Both the position numbers and the translations under genes were made by a program. The notes under the pieces are model-generated. The model saw only the letters and a program-made list of their open reading frames with translations, had not been told where the DNA came from and searched no databases. A stretch of DNA of 64,000 nt from UTCHB3 sp964531325. Lineage in GTDB: Bacteria > Bacteroidota > Ignavibacteria > Ignavibacteriales > Ignavibacteriaceae. Within the stretch, counting starts at the first letter, position 1. The number at the start of each line of letters is the position of its first letter. The DNA lies in the NCBI GenBank assembly GCA_964531325.1, contig CAZHCW010000005.1, positions 1 through 64,000 of the forward strand. The letters are read 5' to 3'. Positions 62,972 through 64,000 of the stretch are shown piece after piece.

Positions 62972-64000
62972 TTATTTGAGGAGAACCATCCTTTTTGTGT
63001 CAACAAATCCTCCTGCAGTGATTCTGTAGAAATAAATTCCACTGGAAAGTCCTTTGCCATCAAAATTGAACGAATGTTTTCCTTTTTCATAATTACCCGA
63101 GGCAATAAGTGCAACTTCTTTTCCGGTTATGTCATATATTTTTAATGACACTTCAGAAGCAAAAGGAAGAGAGAATTCAATAACCGTTGACGGGTTAAAC
63201 GGATTTGGATAATTCTGTGAAAGTGAAAAGACATCGGGATTAAGAATCCTTTCGCCGTCACCGATTGATGTTGTTGGGGAATTATTAACATACATCCCAC
63301 CACCGGAAGTGAAAGCAATTATTGCCCCCGAAGTTGGATTGATGATTATCGAAGAAACATCAAGCCCTCCCATTCCCATATAGTTCCAATCATCTGTCAT
63401 GGCATCCTTGACACCGGAAGTAAGGCTAAACACTCCGGCTCCCCATCCACTCACAAAAACATTGTTTTGTGGATCAATTGTTATCCCATAAATATGGGTA
63501 GCAGTGAGGTTATTGTTGATTGCATACCAATTGCCACCATTATCCAAAGACCGATACACCCCGCCACCATAGGTTCCGGCGTATATTTTACCGTTGGCAC
63601 TTTGTCCAAGTGACCAAACAAATTGATATGAAAGAGTGGTTTTGGTCCAACTTGCACCATCGTCAACCGATTTATACAACCCGCCATTAAAAGTTCCGGC
63701 ATATAAATCACCATTAAGAGCCGTGAGCATGGCGGTTACCGCTGTTGCTTGTAATCCCTGGTTCGATTGTGTCCAGCTTGTCCCCCCGTTTTGGGAGATA
63801 TAAACACCTTCACCCCATGTACCGGCAAAAAGTGTGTTATTTTTAATAGTAATAGATCTGACATCTTTATTTGTCATTCCGGTTATATTCCAAGTGGCAC
63901 CATTGTCAACGGATTTAAAAACACCAAACTCGGTAGCTGCATAAATATCGTTTCCATGAATTTCGATATCCCAGAGGTAAGCAACATTCATGTCAGGGTT
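62972..64000 (-). CDS. Secreted propeller protein with type IX sorting domain (3' part only)
   Basis: The frame is open to the right edge, so the N terminus is missing; about 342 residues are visible. Asp-box turns recur every ~42 residues (SVDNGATW, SQNGGTSW, SVDDGASW, SLDNGGNW) with AGT-x-GGGVY strands between them, a sialidase/photosystem-assembly-type propeller. The C-terminal sorting domain begins YPNPFNPST and ends TKRMVLLK. Same secretion route as the genes at 84-5038, but not a close copy of them. Confidence 0.9.
   Translation of the reverse strand, partial: NPDMNVAYLWDIEIHGNDIYAATEFGVFKSVDNGATWNITGMTNKDVRSITIKNNTLFAGTWGEGVYISQNGGTSWTQSNQGLQATAVTAMLTALNGDLYAGTFNGGLYKSVDDGASWTKTTLSYQFVWSLGQSANGKIYAGTYGGGVYRSLDNGGNWYAINNNLTATHIYGITIDPQNNVFVSGWGAGVFSLTSGVKDAMTDDWNYMGMGGLDVSSIIINPTSGAIIAFTSGGGMYVNNSPTTSIGDGERILNPDVFSLSQNYPNPFNPSTVIEFSLPFASEVSLKIYDITGKEVALIASGNYEKGKHSFNFDGKGLSSGIYFYRITAGGFVDTKRMVLLK

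Overview
The window looks like a chromosomal scaffold from an anaerobic member of the Ignavibacteria / Bacteroidota-Chlorobi group. The basis is several large secreted proteins ending in the 'YPNPFNPST...G(I/M)YF' type IX secretion sorting domain, moderate-to-low GC, a Rex-linked [FeFe]-hydrogenase locus and a Na+-pumping methylmalonyl-CoA decarboxylase operon. The 100-N run at 38094-38193 shows it is a draft or metagenome-derived assembly. No rRNA or tRNA gene was recognised.

Layout. 1-6.9 kb: a tandem family of secreted Asp-box proteins (two complete, the first codons of a third) and a secreted esterase. 6.9-13.8 kb: two glycosyltransferases, an ABC importer (ATPase plus double permease) and a type II NADH dehydrogenase. 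14.0-22.2 kb: a hydrogen locus in which a sensory-type [FeFe]-hydrogenase/PAS protein and a SpoIIE-type phosphatase diverge from rex and the trimeric hydCBA. 22.3-24.6 kb: small genes (DUF1697, thioredoxin, DUF2442/DUF4160) and a class D beta-lactamase. 24.6-29.1 kb: AbiEi/AbiEii, then a two-gene unit of an Abi/UG-like reverse transcriptase and a TPR protein with a C-terminal cold-shock domain.

29.1-48.8 kb is a CRISPR-containing island bounded by two 173-bp direct repeats that differ at one base. It holds duplicated 71-aa proteins, three DUF1232 proteins and a frameshifted radical SAM gene. Four promoters in front of these genes share GGAA-N18-TCTAT. Then come a CARF-HEPN Csx protein, a 63-repeat CRISPR array, an unusual leader with repeated inverted TTTTCTCACGAGA motifs, and a type III-B operon (cmr1-cmr2-cmr3-cmr4-cmr5-cmr6-cas6). 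Array, leader and cas genes all appear to run on the minus strand. The crRNAs carry an ATTGCGAC-type 5' handle, and many spacers are antisense to ribosome-binding-site/start-codon regions. Cas10 lacks its N-terminal HD domain but keeps GGDD, so the visible logic is RNA-guided Cmr4 cleavage plus cyclic oligoadenylate signalling to the CARF-HEPN RNase.

48.9-64 kb is housekeeping: glycogen phosphorylase, rfbC/rfbA, ferritin, a secreted metallophosphatase, a Rossmann protein, CorA, the methylmalonyl-CoA epimerase/decarboxylase operon, and the 3' part of another sorting-domain protein. Several genes here end in closely related GCTGCC-stem terminators and short heptamer repeats.

The strongest candidates for something undescribed are the RT + TPR-cold-shock pair, the module of small genes under repeated ECF-like promoters, and the inverted-repeat leader of the CRISPR array.
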